From Lentisphaerota bacterium (GTDB taxonomy: Bacteria > Verrucomicrobiota > Lentisphaeria > Victivallales > Victivallaceae): a stretch of 64,000 nt of DNA. The position numbers and the translations under genes are program-made. This document shows positions 1-9,039 of the stretch, one piece after another. The stretch's first letter is position 1; every line of letters begins with the position of its first letter. The notes beneath the pieces are model-generated. The model was not told the origin of the DNA and did no database searches. It was given only the letters and a program-made list of their open reading frames with translations. The DNA lies in NCBI GenBank assembly GCA_015061815.1, contig SUVW01000016.1, forward strand, positions 1 to 64,000, written 5' to 3'.

Positions 1-125
1 AAGGCGAAGCCGACGGAATGCCGCAGAGGGAGGCCTCCGGAAAATCGACTGTAACCGCCGGGGCGGAAGCCCGGGCGGCGAGGCGGCTCTCCCGCCGCCG
101 CAGGGAGATTTTTTGGAGAAGTCCA
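1..125. repeat. Dispersed GC-rich repeat, family B (copy 1, cut by window edge)
   Basis: This segment is nearly identical to 42635-42760 and 61293-61420. It contains AGGCGAAGCCGACGGAATGC near its start, a GGCGGCGAGGCGG/CCGCCGCC hairpin in the middle and GGGAGATTTTTTGGAGAAGTCC at its end, followed by a fragment of the family A right end (CGACACCGGCGGGAAAG). It lies directly upstream of murA. An open frame runs from the repeat into murA, but the repeat is not thought to be coding. Confidence 0.85.
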
Positions 126-200
126 CGCTGCGACACCGGCGGGAAAGATTTTGATTATTTTGTCAGTTTTGTTTATTATGTAATGGGAAAAATAAAAATT

Positions 201-1478
201 ATGAAAACACTTATAGTAAAAGGCGGCACTCTCACCGGCGGCCGGATAACCGTTTCCGGCAATAAAAATGCCGTTCTTCCGATGATCGCCGCTTTGATGC
301 TTACCGATGGCGAATCGATCCTGCACAACGTCCCTGATATACTTGACGTCCATACCATGCTTGACATTGCCGCTTCTCTGGGGGCGCAGTATACATTGGA
401 AAACGGCACTTTGCGCTTCCGGTGCAGTGATGTAAAAACTCACGTAATCACGCAGGAACTCTGTTCGCGCAACCGTACCAGCATACTTTTTGCCGCGCCG
501 CTGCTGGCACGATGCGGTAAAGCGGTACTCTACCCGCCCGGCGGAGATGTTATCGGCCGCCGCCGTCTGGACGGACACTTTTACGGATTGACCAAACTCG
601 GAGCGGAAATGGATGATGACTGCCGCACTTACAGTTTTTCCGTTCCCGGCAAGCTCCGGGGGCGCGAACTTTTTCTGGATGAAGCCAGCGTAACCGCCAC
701 CGAGCAGATAATGATCGCCGCCGCCACCGCCCGGGGAACCACCACTTTATACAATGCCGCCTGCGAACCGCATGTCAGCGACCTGGCCGGTATGCTCAAT
801 GCGATGGGGGCAAAAATTTCCGGAGCCGGGAGCAATACATTGACCATCGAAGGAGCCGGAGAACTTTCCGGATGCGAATATACTGTCTGTGAAGATCATA
901 TCGAAGCGGGCAGTTTTCTGGCCCTGGGAGCCGCCGCCGGGGTGCCGGTGACGATCGAAGGAACACTCCCCCGCCACTACTGGATGCTCCGGCGGGTGTT
1001 TGAAAGATTGGGGTGGCAGATGACGCTCCGCAAAGATCATATCATTCTGCCGGGGGATCAGGATCCGCAGATTGAAAGTGACTTCGGCGGTTACATTCCG
1101 CAAATATCTGACGGCACCTGGCCGCAGTATCCCTCGGATATGATGAGCTGTACGATCGTTGCCGCCACCCGGAGCCGGGGGACGGTGATGTTCTTTGAAA
1201 AGATGTTTGAAAGCCGCATTTATTTCGTTGACCGGCTGATAAGCATGGGGGCGAATGCGATCGTTTGCGACCCGCACCGGGTGGTGATCACCGGACGCAC
1301 CCAACTGCACGGAGTTTCCATGTCCAGTCCGGATATCCGGGCAGGGATGGCGATGGTCATAGCCGCGCTCTGCGCACGCGGCGAGAGCCGTATCGACCGG
1401 GCGGATGTGATCTACCGGGGATATGAACATCTGGTGGATAAACTGCGCGCACTGGGAGCAGAGGTGAGTGAAGCATGA
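201..1478 (+). CDS. murA: UDP-N-acetylglucosamine 1-carboxyvinyltransferase (MurA), Asp active-site variant
   Basis: MurA catalyses the first committed step of peptidoglycan synthesis, transferring enolpyruvate from PEP to UDP-GlcNAc in the cytoplasm. The protein (425 aa, the usual family length) begins MKTLIVKGG and has the substrate-binding SGNKNAVLP segment. The catalytic loop reads PPGGDVIGRRRLD where most MurA proteins have PGGCAIGARP, so the fosfomycin-target Cys (Cys115 in E. coli) is Asp. The same replacement is known in Chlamydia and Mycobacterium and gives intrinsic fosfomycin insensitivity. The start at 201 fits family length; an in-frame ATG at 183 is possible, and the longer open frame reaching back to 18 is repeat sequence. 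It overlaps lnt by 4 bp (ATGA), so the two are translationally coupled. Assignment to the MurA family is firm; whether it is the only MurA is unknown. Confidence 0.9.
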   Translation: MKTLIVKGGTLTGGRITVSGNKNAVLPMIAALMLTDGESILHNVPDILDVHTMLDIAASLGAQYTLENGTLRFRCSDVKTHVITQELCSRNRTSILFAAPLLARCGKAVLYPPGGDVIGRRRLDGHFYGLTKLGAEMDDDCRTYSFSVPGKLRGRELFLDEASVTATEQIMIAAATARGTTTLYNAACEPHVSDLAGMLNAMGAKISGAGSNTLTIEGAGELSGCEYTVCEDHIEAGSFLALGAAAGVPVTIEGTLPRHYWMLRRVFERLGWQMTLRKDHIILPGDQDPQIESDFGGYIPQISDGTWPQYPSDMMSCTIVAATRSRGTVMFFEKMFESRIYFVDRLISMGANAIVCDPHRVVITGRTQLHGVSMSSPDIRAGMAMVIAALCARGESRIDRADVIYRGYEHLVDKLRALGAEVSEA

Positions 1479-3076
1479 AAAATACTGCCGGACCGGAAAA
1501 TAAAATCTGCACTTCGCGCCGGAAAGCAATCAGAGATCTGCTGTTGATATTTATCTGTCTTGTTTCCGGAATGCTTTATGCTTCAGCTCTGCCGCCGCTG
1601 AATTGGAATTGGGCCATACTCTTTGTGCTGCCGGTACTCTTTTACTGCGGACTGTACGGCAGATGGTATTTCCGGCTTCTGTGCGGCTGGGTCTGGGGTT
1701 TGGGCTGGTCGCTGTTTGCCTACCGTTTTTTGCGGGAAATACATCCGGCTGTCCCCTGGTTGCTGGCTCCGGTAATATCGCTGTGGCCGGCACTTTTCAC
1801 CCTTCTGGCCGGCTTCTGGGCCCGCCGGTGCTGCGGCGGTCAGCTTTCCGCAGAAAAAATTTCCGCACTTCCACCGGGAACCATGCTGCGTTATTTATCC
1901 GGAGCGGCGGTACTTTTCACCCTGACTGAATGGAGCAGATATTATCTCTTTGTCTGGAATGATTTAAGTGTTACACTCTGGCAAGTACCGGTTCTCATGC
2001 AGATCGCCCGGCTCACCGGCCGGTACGGTGTATCACTGCTTATAACGCTGGCCAATGCGGCACTGTTTGCCCTGATTTTCTGCCGGAAACGGCGGTGGAT
2101 GGTGTCGGGGATATTGCTGCTCTATCCGCTGGCGGCGGTGATTTACGGAACGGCAGTGATGAATATTCCGGAAAAATCCGGCGATAATGTCATCTGGCGA
2201 TGCGCTCTGATACAGGGAAATTTACCGGAACAGCGCATCGCTTCAGCGCAGGAGGTGGTGAATTCCATCCGGGTATACACGCAGTTGTCCCACCGGATGA
2301 AGCAGTTTTCCCCGCAGACGATCATCTGGCCGGAGTGTGCAGTTCCCATACCGCTGCGCGAACAATATCAGCTGGGGGAAATTTACCGTTATGCGGTGAA
2401 AAGTTTGAAAACCCAGATGCTTATCGGTTCGCTGGATATCACTGCTGATGACGGGATAACCAACAGCGCGCTGCTGTTATCTCCGGATGGAGAGATAACC
2501 GGGCGTTATGATAAATTCCACCGGGTCCCGTACGGTGAATATGTGCCGTTCCGGGAACTTCTGCCGGAATCATGGATCGAAAAATTTGACATGGGCAGAG
2601 ATCTGACCGCCGGAAAGGAGATCAGACCGCTGGATATCACCGGAGATATCCGCAGCGGTACCGCCGTCTGTTACGAAGGGGTGTTCTCCTATTTGAGTGC
2701 CGCTTTCGCCCGGAAAGGAGCAAACGTGCTGACCGTGTTATCCAATGATGTCTGGTATCCGCAGAGCAGTGAACCTGAACAGCATCTGGCTAATGCGGTG
2801 ATGCGTTGTGTGGAAACCGGACTGCCGATGGTGCGCTGCGGGAACAACGGCGGTTCCGGAGTGGTGAATAAATATGGGGTATTCACCTCTTACATCGGTT
2901 CAGCGGCCCGGCGGCCGGAACTGCTGCGGGAACAGGCGGCCGGGATCGTCGAAGTGAAATTGGAACGCCACCCGGAAGTGACTCCAGCCGTATTTATGGA
3001 GAACTGGATCATTTATCTGTTGATGATACTGCTGGGTACCGGAATACTTTTCCCTGCAGTGCCGGTGAAAAAATAA
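1475..3076 (+). CDS. lnt: Apolipoprotein N-acyltransferase
   Basis: Lnt adds the third acyl chain to the N-terminal Cys of lipoproteins in the inner membrane, which implies a diderm envelope. The 533-aa protein has several hydrophobic segments in its first ~220 residues, then a nitrilase-fold domain carrying the catalytic triad motifs: IIWPECAVPI (Glu), YDKFHRVPYGEYVPF (Lys) and AVCYEGVF (nucleophilic Cys). The segment NDVWY..SSEPEQH..NAVMRCVETG is also typical of the family. A final hydrophobic segment lies at the C-terminus. It overlaps murA by 4 bp and is followed by an intrinsic terminator, so murA-lnt form a two-gene unit. Lipoprotein substrates in the window include the lipocalin and the membrane fusion protein. 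Confidence 0.92.
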   Translation: MKNTAGPENKICTSRRKAIRDLLLIFICLVSGMLYASALPPLNWNWAILFVLPVLFYCGLYGRWYFRLLCGWVWGLGWSLFAYRFLREIHPAVPWLLAPVISLWPALFTLLAGFWARRCCGGQLSAEKISALPPGTMLRYLSGAAVLFTLTEWSRYYLFVWNDLSVTLWQVPVLMQIARLTGRYGVSLLITLANAALFALIFCRKRRWMVSGILLLYPLAAVIYGTAVMNIPEKSGDNVIWRCALIQGNLPEQRIASAQEVVNSIRVYTQLSHRMKQFSPQTIIWPECAVPIPLREQYQLGEIYRYAVKSLKTQMLIGSLDITADDGITNSALLLSPDGEITGRYDKFHRVPYGEYVPFRELLPESWIEKFDMGRDLTAGKEIRPLDITGDIRSGTAVCYEGVFSYLSAAFARKGANVLTVLSNDVWYPQSSEPEQHLANAVMRCVETGLPMVRCGNNGGSGVVNKYGVFTSYIGSAARRPELLREQAAGIVEVKLERHPEVTPAVFMENWIIYLLMILLGTGILFPAVPVKK

Positions 3077-3103
3077 TTCCCGGAAAACAAAAGATATCCT
3101 GAT

Positions 3104-3136
3104 CGGATCACAGCAGCTGCCGTGATCCGTTTTTTT
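3104..3136 (+). terminator. Intrinsic terminator after lnt
   Basis: An 8-bp perfect stem (CGGATCAC/GTGATCCG) with a 10-nt loop is followed by seven T residues. It lies 27 bp after the lnt stop and separates the murA-lnt unit from the next operon. The rest of the 340-bp gap up to 3418 shows no gene, only the promoter at 3319. Confidence 0.85.
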
Positions 3137-3318
3137 CTGCCGGTGGCCGGGTAGTAATTTGCTATTATCCATATACCACCCGGATGGCAAGAGCGTATCC
3201 CCAAAGTTATATACCTTTGCAGTTAAGTATGAAGCACGACCATATCTCCTGCTGGCATCTTGAGTATCGTTTTGTACTATAATATCCCATTTTACTATCA
3301 TTTAGTCATTTTCAGCTA

Positions 3319-3347
3319 TTGTATCAGTTACCGGTTTGTGGTATAAT
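3319..3347 (+). promoter_or_regulatory. Sigma70-type promoter of the 3.4-11.5 kb operon
   Basis: TTGTAT, a 17-bp spacer and TATAAT, with an extended -10 (TGGTATAAT). It is placed about 70 bp upstream of the pseudopilin start at 3419, whose ribosome-binding site GGGAGAA is at 3407. No second strong promoter is seen until 11546, so genes 3419-11517 are probably one transcript. Confidence 0.7.
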
Positions 3348-3418
3348 AAAAGGCAAGGGTGTATTGCCGCCCCGGGGGGACGGCACAGTGAAAACATAAT
3401 CAATATGGGAGAACGCAA

Positions 3419-4192
3419 ATGAAACATCAACTCTCCGTCCGGAGAGTAAAGCTGTGCGGCTTTACTCTGATCGAATTACTCGTGGTCATTGCCATCATCG
3501 CGATTTTGGCGGCAATTCTTTTACCTGCCCTCAATTCTGCCCGTGAACGCGGCCGGGCGGCGGCATGTATCAACAACCTCAAACAGACCGCTACCGTCAG
3601 CCGGATGTATCTGGATGCTCATGAAGAGTTCTTCCCGGCAACTGTTATGGGATTGAAAAAGCCCAACACCTGGATAGATCAGTTTTATGAAGCCGGTTTT
3701 GTTGAAGAACCCAAGAACGGGACCGATGTCTTTTACCGTTGTCCTTCCGGACCGCAGGGAGTCGGATTTACCAGTACCAGATCATCAGCTTACGCTGCGC
3801 CCTATGTTGATCCGGTCGGGATCCATCTGAAAAACAGTGCATATCAGAAATCAGGTACCGGAGCCAATGCCAAAACCATCTCTTTCAGTGTGCTGGTCAA
3901 CTTCATAGACAATCATACCCGGTATGATGATGCTGTGAAAACCCCGTATCAGTGTCCGATCATTCCTGCCGGTAATAATGCAGCCCAATGGGTGGATACC
4001 AACCGGGGAGTGCCGACGGCTTATCACAACGGTCAGATCAATCTGGCAACATTTGCCGGTAATGTCGCGACGGTCGCCCCGGAAGAGCTGAAGGACAAAT
4101 ATTTCAAGCCCAACTCCGACAGTACCGCTGCTGATGCTACTGAAAATTTCCTCGGCTACAAAGACCGCAATTTTCAAATCCAGATGTTTTAA
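3419..4192 (+). CDS. Type II pseudopilin-like protein (prepilin N-terminal domain, H-X9-DG family variant)
   Basis: A 257-aa protein with a type IV prepilin leader: a basic start, then [19 protein letters not shown] and [21 protein letters not shown], the N-terminal helix typical of the very abundant pseudopilins of Lentisphaerae and Planctomycetes. Prepilin peptidase should cut before Phe of FTLIE. The C-terminal motif these proteins share, H-X9-DG, is present as H-X9-AG ([12 protein letters not shown]), so the conserved Asp is missing. It is the first gene of a polysaccharide or acyl-sugar operon, where such proteins are often found next to secreted hydrolases. The function is not established; a cell-surface or secretion role is inferred. 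Confidence 0.85.
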   Translation: MKHQLSVRRVKLCGFTLIELLVVIAIIAILAAILLPALNSARERGRAAACINNLKQTATVSRMYLDAHEEFFPATVMGLKKPNTWIDQFYEAGFVEEPKNGTDVFYRCPSGPQGVGFTSTRSSAYAAPYVDPVGIHLKNSAYQKSGTGANAKTISFSVLVNFIDNHTRYDDAVKTPYQCPIIPAGNNAAQWVDTNRGVPTAYHNGQINLATFAGNVATVAPEELKDKYFKPNSDSTAADATENFLGYKDRNFQIQMF

Positions 4193-4204
4193 AAGACAAG
4201 AATC

Positions 4205-5335
4205 ATGAAAATCTATGTTTCCCGGGAAGAGGAAAATCTGCAGTTCGATGCAGATTTCGAGGGTGGTAATCTGGGGCGGGCAGTTCGTCTTGGCGAAAAC
4301 TACTACTTTATTGAACTGCGTCCGGATACCACGTATCAATTCCGTTTCCGCATCCGCAACTGCAAGGGCAAAAAGGTGGTGATCAGTTTCCGGTGCCGGG
4401 ATTACAAACCGGCATTGTCCCACTGGAACGGTGGAAACTATCACTACCGTATGGATGGAAAACTCTATTCCCCGGTAGTGACTTACAACGGGATAGATTA
4501 TCAGGATGTCGATCATTTTGAAAATGACCGTTCAACCTTTGATGATCTTTATACCATCGTTCACACCTTTACCGGTGATTGTGCGTATGTCAGTTCTGCT
4601 CCGGTTTATCTGTACAGCGACATGCTGAAATTTCTGGATAGTATCAGCAGTAATCCGGCGGTGAAGATCTCTTCGATCGGATTCAGCCGCAATGAGGTGG
4701 TTCAGCCGCTGCTGGAGATATCCGGTGATCCTGCTACAAAAAAGGCAGTATACATCATCTCCCGGGAAGATGCCGATGAGATGACCGGCAGTTTTGCGCT
4801 GGAGGGGGCTGTAAATGAACTTTTGAGCGACACTCCGGAAGCAGCGGTCATGCGGAAAAAATTCCGCTTTTTCATCGTGCCGATGGTCGGAGTCGATGGG
4901 GTCATTGCCGGGTCCTATCACAGTGCCGGATATGGTTACGGCGGATTGAGATTTCACCGGGAGGATTATTGTCCGGAAGAGTTGCAGAATGTCAAAGATT
5001 TTTCCCGTCAACTCTTTTCCGGGGAATTACAGGTGGTACTGGCCGGAAAAATTCACGGTAATTGGGGATTTGTCAGCGATCTGTCAGACTTTATGGCTTC
5101 GGAACAGGAACTTTGCGATAAAGTTGCTCAAAAACGCACCGCCGTCTGGAACCCGGCAGATGAAGCCATTATTCTGACCACCCGTCCGGAGGGCTATTTT
5201 GAAAGGTTCATCAATGACAATTTCGGTTTGCAGGCGGTATTCGGCTGCCATGTAAATGGTACTTCTGCAGAAACTTCGCGTGTCAAGGGACGCGATTTGA
5301 TGCGGGCATTATTCAACTACTTGCAGGATAAATGA
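4205..5335 (+). CDS. M14 (cytosolic carboxypeptidase-like) family protein with degenerate zinc site
   Basis: A 376-aa protein without signal peptide. The N-terminal ~130 residues (DADFEGGNLGRA, YQFRFRIRN.KGKKVVISFR) resemble the beta-sandwich domain of Nna1/CCP-type M14 carboxypeptidases. The rest follows the M14 order: S-x-x-x-x-V-x-x-L, then a region matching the zinc motif, then a region matching the substrate-binding motif. However, the usual RQHPGE reads REDADE (zinc His replaced by Asp), NPDGV reads GVDGV, and the DLNR region reads LRFHR. Catalysis as a metallopeptidase is therefore doubtful; a binding or altered-chemistry role is possible. It lies 12 bp after the pseudopilin and 6 bp before the next gene, within the operon. 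The family placement is by pattern only. Confidence 0.55.
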   Translation: MKIYVSREEENLQFDADFEGGNLGRAVRLGENYYFIELRPDTTYQFRFRIRNCKGKKVVISFRCRDYKPALSHWNGGNYHYRMDGKLYSPVVTYNGIDYQDVDHFENDRSTFDDLYTIVHTFTGDCAYVSSAPVYLYSDMLKFLDSISSNPAVKISSIGFSRNEVVQPLLEISGDPATKKAVYIISREDADEMTGSFALEGAVNELLSDTPEAAVMRKKFRFFIVPMVGVDGVIAGSYHSAGYGYGGLRFHREDYCPEELQNVKDFSRQLFSGELQVVLAGKIHGNWGFVSDLSDFMASEQELCDKVAQKRTAVWNPADEAIILTTRPEGYFERFINDNFGLQAVFGCHVNGTSAETSRVKGRDLMRALFNYLQDK

Positions 5336-5341
5336 AATACT

Positions 5342-7303
5342 ATGAAAGCAAAAGAATTATTATTCACAATATTGACCGCTGTTATCATGTTGCCGGGATA
5401 TGCTGCTTCCGGAGACAACCTTTTTCCGGATTCCACTTTCCGCAGCTGGGCCGCAAGTGCCGAGCGTGAATTTGGAGTCAACGCCGGAGAAAATGGTTCT
5501 CCCGGATTGATCGTTCAGCGGAAAAATAAGGATGTTTTTGATTACAAGTACGAGACGGTTAAAGTTCCATTGAAACCTAATACCCGCTATGAGATCATCT
5601 ACCGGGTAAGAGGAGAGAAAATTTCCCATCTGAAAATGGGGGCAGGCGTCCGTCTGGAATTCCGGTACAAAGGCAAATGGACCGGAGCATTCATGCGCCG
5701 CAACAAAGAGACCGGCACTTTTCCCTGGCGCACTGTCCGGTATGAATTCACCACCCCGAAACAATTGGACACCACTTATATCGGTTTTTTCCTCGGCATG
5801 CCTTTCAAACAACCGGCCAATGAACTGGGATATGCAGTTTTCTGCAGTCCGATCCTGCGCGAACTCAAACCGGTTTGGCAGATCGATCTGCTCAATCCGG
5901 TTCTGCGTCACGGATTGAAAACCGGTAAACACGCCCTGGTTTTTGCCAGTGCTTTTATCGGAGATGTCGCTGCAAAAGATCCGGCAGTGCAGGTCAAATG
6001 TACCGGCGCAACCGAATTTGAAATGAGTGTGCCGGTGGAAAATGACCGGTTCGTCATCGAAGCGGATTGGCAGCCGGGTGAAAGCACTCTGCACTTCACC
6101 TACAGCGGAATAAGTAAAAAATTCAACATTTCCGCCGGTAATCCCATGCCGGAAAACGGCGTATGGATCGATGAAAAAGGCCGGATGATCCGTAACGGCA
6201 AACCATATCTGCCGGTGGCTATTTACGATAATCATTATACTCCGCCGTTGGAAAAATACGGTTGGGTCATCACCAATGAGGATCTTAAACTTTTCTGCGA
6301 AAGTCCTTTTAATGTTTACAGCCTCGGTTCGATCTGGTGGACCAGATTTGAAGGTGAGGAAAGCAATGAAAAGTGGGGGGAAATAACGCAGAAACATGTG
6401 GACAATGCTTTGAAACTCATGGATATTCTCCACGCTTCAGGCAAAACCGTCATGTTTTGTGCCAAACCGCTGCATAAAAAAAGTAAAATGCTCGACGCTC
6501 TGGGAGAGACAGAAGTTATCAAATTCATGGTCAAAACCTATGCCGCACATCCGGCGATGCTGATGTGGTATCTCAACGATGAAACCGACCTGTCTGAATA
6601 TGAACTTTATAAACGCGAACTTTTCGCCAAACTTGATCCTTTCCATCCGACCATTCAGGCACAGTACAAGATCGATGCGTATAATGAGTGTATCGGCGGA
6701 GCAGATATCATGGCAATGGATAACTATCCTATCTATAATGCCGAATCCGATCTGGAAATCATCGCCAAATCAATGGATGCTCTGCACCGGCGTTTCGGGG
6801 TCAATGGACACATTTCCTGCTGGAGCTTGCCGCAGATATTCAACTGGAACAATTACAGCAAGACTGTTCCCTGGTATTTCCCGAAAGAGGAACAGATCAG
6901 AGGCAATTTGATTTTGATGGCTCTTTCCGGCATCAAAGGCTTTTATTTCTACTCCCGTCAATGGCTGCGCGAGGGGGTCGATCATGCCGGATATCTCAAG
7001 CGGTGGGAAATGGTCTGCCGCCAGGCTCAGATGTTGCGGGATCTGGAAGCGTATCTTTTGAGTGATCAGGAACATCCGGAATTTGAGATGAAAGTGATCA
7101 AGGGCCATGTCCGGGCGCAGACATTCAAGACCAATGACGGGAAAACCGCCCTGCTCATTGCCAATGTCGGCAAGGGTGAAGGCGTGGCAGAGATCACTTT
7201 CCCCGAAGGAAAAAATCTTAAATCCTGTTATGGTCTGACCGGATTTGAAAACGGCAAATGGGTGTTTCGCGGCAAAAACGCGACAGGAGATATCGTAAAA
7301 TGA
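5342..7303 (+). CDS. Secreted glycoside hydrolase-like protein (TIM-barrel)
   Basis: A 653-aa protein with an N-terminal signal peptide (MKAKELLFTILTAVIMLPGYAAS). Residues ~25-180 look like a carbohydrate-binding beta-sandwich (NLFPDSTFRSW, then YEIIYRVRGEK.., as in family 4/9-like modules). From ~280 to ~580 the sequence looks like a (beta/alpha)8 barrel of glycosidase clan A: WIDEKGRMIRNGKPYLPVA.Y, VDNALKLMDILHASGKTVMF, HPAMLMWYLNDETD (a possible acid residue after strand 4) and GIKGFYFYSRQW. The exact family cannot be assigned. The stop overlaps the next start (ATGA at 7300). Export to the periplasm or outside is expected, together with the other secreted protein at 8257. Confidence 0.65.
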   Translation: MKAKELLFTILTAVIMLPGYAASGDNLFPDSTFRSWAASAEREFGVNAGENGSPGLIVQRKNKDVFDYKYETVKVPLKPNTRYEIIYRVRGEKISHLKMGAGVRLEFRYKGKWTGAFMRRNKETGTFPWRTVRYEFTTPKQLDTTYIGFFLGMPFKQPANELGYAVFCSPILRELKPVWQIDLLNPVLRHGLKTGKHALVFASAFIGDVAAKDPAVQVKCTGATEFEMSVPVENDRFVIEADWQPGESTLHFTYSGISKKFNISAGNPMPENGVWIDEKGRMIRNGKPYLPVAIYDNHYTPPLEKYGWVITNEDLKLFCESPFNVYSLGSIWWTRFEGEESNEKWGEITQKHVDNALKLMDILHASGKTVMFCAKPLHKKSKMLDALGETEVIKFMVKTYAAHPAMLMWYLNDETDLSEYELYKRELFAKLDPFHPTIQAQYKIDAYNECIGGADIMAMDNYPIYNAESDLEIIAKSMDALHRRFGVNGHISCWSLPQIFNWNNYSKTVPWYFPKEEQIRGNLILMALSGIKGFYFYSRQWLREGVDHAGYLKRWEMVCRQAQMLRDLEAYLLSDQEHPEFEMKVIKGHVRAQTFKTNDGKTALLIANVGKGEGVAEITFPEGKNLKSCYGLTGFENGKWVFRGKNATGDIVK

Positions 7304-8238
7304 ATCTGAAAGTCCAGCCATCGCAGTTGATCTGTTCCGATGTTTGTGCATGGCCGAATCTGAAAAAATTTGATAATGGCGAATTGATGCTGCTCTTTCA
7401 CAATGAAGCAAGCCATGTAGTCAATGAGGGCGAATTGGATTTGCTTTTCAGTACGGATAACGGTCACAGCTGGGGACAGCGGCAGACGGTGTTTCACCAC
7501 CAGCCGGGAACCTGCCGCACCAATCATGCTGCCGGAATATCCGGTGACCGGGTGGTGATGCTCTGTTCCGGATGGAAACTTTTCCGGGAAAGATTGCTGA
7601 TACCGGCATCCATGATCTCCAGCGACCGGGGGAAAACCTGGGAAAGTTACGCCGAAACACCCGGTTTGTCGCCCTTGACATGGGTGGCATTCGGCAATAT
7701 CGTTCAAGCAGATAACGGGGATCTGTGCGTGGCGGCATATCTGAATCTCAACGGGCTGGTCGAAAGCTGCTTTATCCGCAGTTGTGATCAGGGCGTCAGT
7801 TGGAAAACCATTGCCCGGATCGCTGACCGCTGTAATGAAACTGATATCGCCCACCTCGGCGGCGGTCATTGGATCGCAGTGGTCCGGACAGAGGATCGGG
7901 GAATATTGCAATATGATTCGGTCGATGACGGCAGATCCTGGCACTTTATCCGGCAGTTGACCCGTCCCCGGCAAGTAACCGGCAATCTCTGCCGTTTTTC
8001 TGACAGCCGTCTGATTTTCAGTTTCGGAGACCGTACCGAAGGCAACTTCGGAGTCCGGGCCATGATCAGCGAAAATAACGGTAAAAGCTGGAGCGACGCA
8101 TTTGAATTGGTCAAAACTCAGTCCGGTGACTGCGGTTATCCATCCAGCGTGCAGTTGAATAACGGAGAGATCCTGACCGCATATTATACTAAAACGGATG
8201 AAAGTTATGAATTGCGGTCAGTAAGATGGCAGATCTGA
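7300..8238 (+). CDS. Sialidase/BNR-repeat family exo-glycosidase-like protein
   Basis: This 312-aa protein has five Asp-box (BNR) motifs along its length: STDNGHSWG, SSDRGKTWE, SCDQGVSWK, SVDDGRSWH and SENNGKSWS. These mark the six-bladed beta-propeller of sialidases (GH33 and relatives). The C-terminal YPSSVQLNNGEILTAYY is a common family ending. No signal peptide is seen, so it probably works in the cytoplasm on imported oligosaccharide, or is exported by another route. The start at 7300 overlaps the previous stop; the longer frame starting at 7258 is inside the upstream gene. The NanA-type lyase 2.4 kb downstream supports a sialic-acid-like substrate, but propellers of this type also act on other sugars. 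Confidence 0.75.
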   Translation: MNLKVQPSQLICSDVCAWPNLKKFDNGELMLLFHNEASHVVNEGELDLLFSTDNGHSWGQRQTVFHHQPGTCRTNHAAGISGDRVVMLCSGWKLFRERLLIPASMISSDRGKTWESYAETPGLSPLTWVAFGNIVQADNGDLCVAAYLNLNGLVESCFIRSCDQGVSWKTIARIADRCNETDIAHLGGGHWIAVVRTEDRGILQYDSVDDGRSWHFIRQLTRPRQVTGNLCRFSDSRLIFSFGDRTEGNFGVRAMISENNGKSWSDAFELVKTQSGDCGYPSSVQLNNGEILTAYYTKTDESYELRSVRWQI

Positions 8239-8256
8239 CAAACAATGGAGGAGATT

Positions 8257-9039
8257 ATGAAAAAAAGTTTTATTTCAATGGCGATGGTACTGGCAATTGC
8301 GGCTGGGGCCGGGGAGGGGAAGACGGTTTTTGCCGGCAGCAAAGCATCTCAATGGCGCAAATATGTTTCAGCTGCTCCGGAAAGCGGGGTGCTGCAGGCT
8401 GCACTTCCATTGCCGATACGTTACGGATATCCGGTTTTTGAAGTTGCTCCGGATAAAAAGTATGCAATATGCGGAGAATTCCGGCTCACTGAAGCCGGAA
8501 CGCAGGCACAGCTGGAAGCCGGTTTGCTCTGTATCGCGGCCAATGGGAAAGGTATTTTCCCGTATAATTGTCTGCCATTGAAAAATATTCCGCTTGGTAA
8601 ATTGGCCGCAGAAGCTCCGGCCGGCAGCCGGAGTGTGACGGTTTCCGGTATTCCGGAATTGAATGCAGTCAAGAAAAACTATCTTTGTCTGGCCTTTAAT
8701 GCCAAAGAGGATGAATCCGATTTGCCCAACTTTGAAATATCACCTTTCATCACCGTCAACGGGGTAAAAAAACAGAACGGAAATCTGCTGATTACTCTGG
8801 AAAAACCGTTGGATAAATCCTTTGCCGCTGATACCCCGGTGCGGATCCATACACACGGCGGAGTATTTGTTTATGCCGTGCGCAATCAGAAGCTGACTTC
8901 ACAATGGACTGTTGTCCGGAAGGTCATTTCCGGCAGACAGCTGCGTCCGGGGACGGTCAGGGCGCAGATGATTTTCGGGGTCAACGGTAAAGGGCCGGGT
9001 AAAGTGGAATTCCGCAATCTGCAGGTCATCGAGTTATGA
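8257..9039 (+). CDS. Secreted protein of unknown function
   Basis: A 260-aa protein with a signal peptide (MKKSFISMAMVLAIAAGAGEG). The start at 8257 is chosen because GGAGGAG (8247) precedes it; an ATG at 8245 has no such site. The mature part is rich in beta-strand-like segments (YAICGEFRLTEAGTQAQLEAGL, PGTVRAQMIFGVNGKGPGKVEFRNLQVIEL), the pattern of a carbohydrate-binding jelly-roll. No catalytic motif was recognised. The stop overlaps the start of the next gene by 4 bp. A role in sugar binding is an inference from fold pattern and operon context. Confidence 0.7.
   Translation: MKKSFISMAMVLAIAAGAGEGKTVFAGSKASQWRKYVSAAPESGVLQAALPLPIRYGYPVFEVAPDKKYAICGEFRLTEAGTQAQLEAGLLCIAANGKGIFPYNCLPLKNIPLGKLAAEAPAGSRSVTVSGIPELNAVKKNYLCLAFNAKEDESDLPNFEISPFITVNGVKKQNGNLLITLEKPLDKSFAADTPVRIHTHGGVFVYAVRNQKLTSQWTVVRKVISGRQLRPGTVRAQMIFGVNGKGPGKVEFRNLQVIEL

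Noticed and set aside
18-200. N-terminal extension of MurA
   Set aside because: The extra residues come from the family B repeat, which occurs elsewhere without murA.
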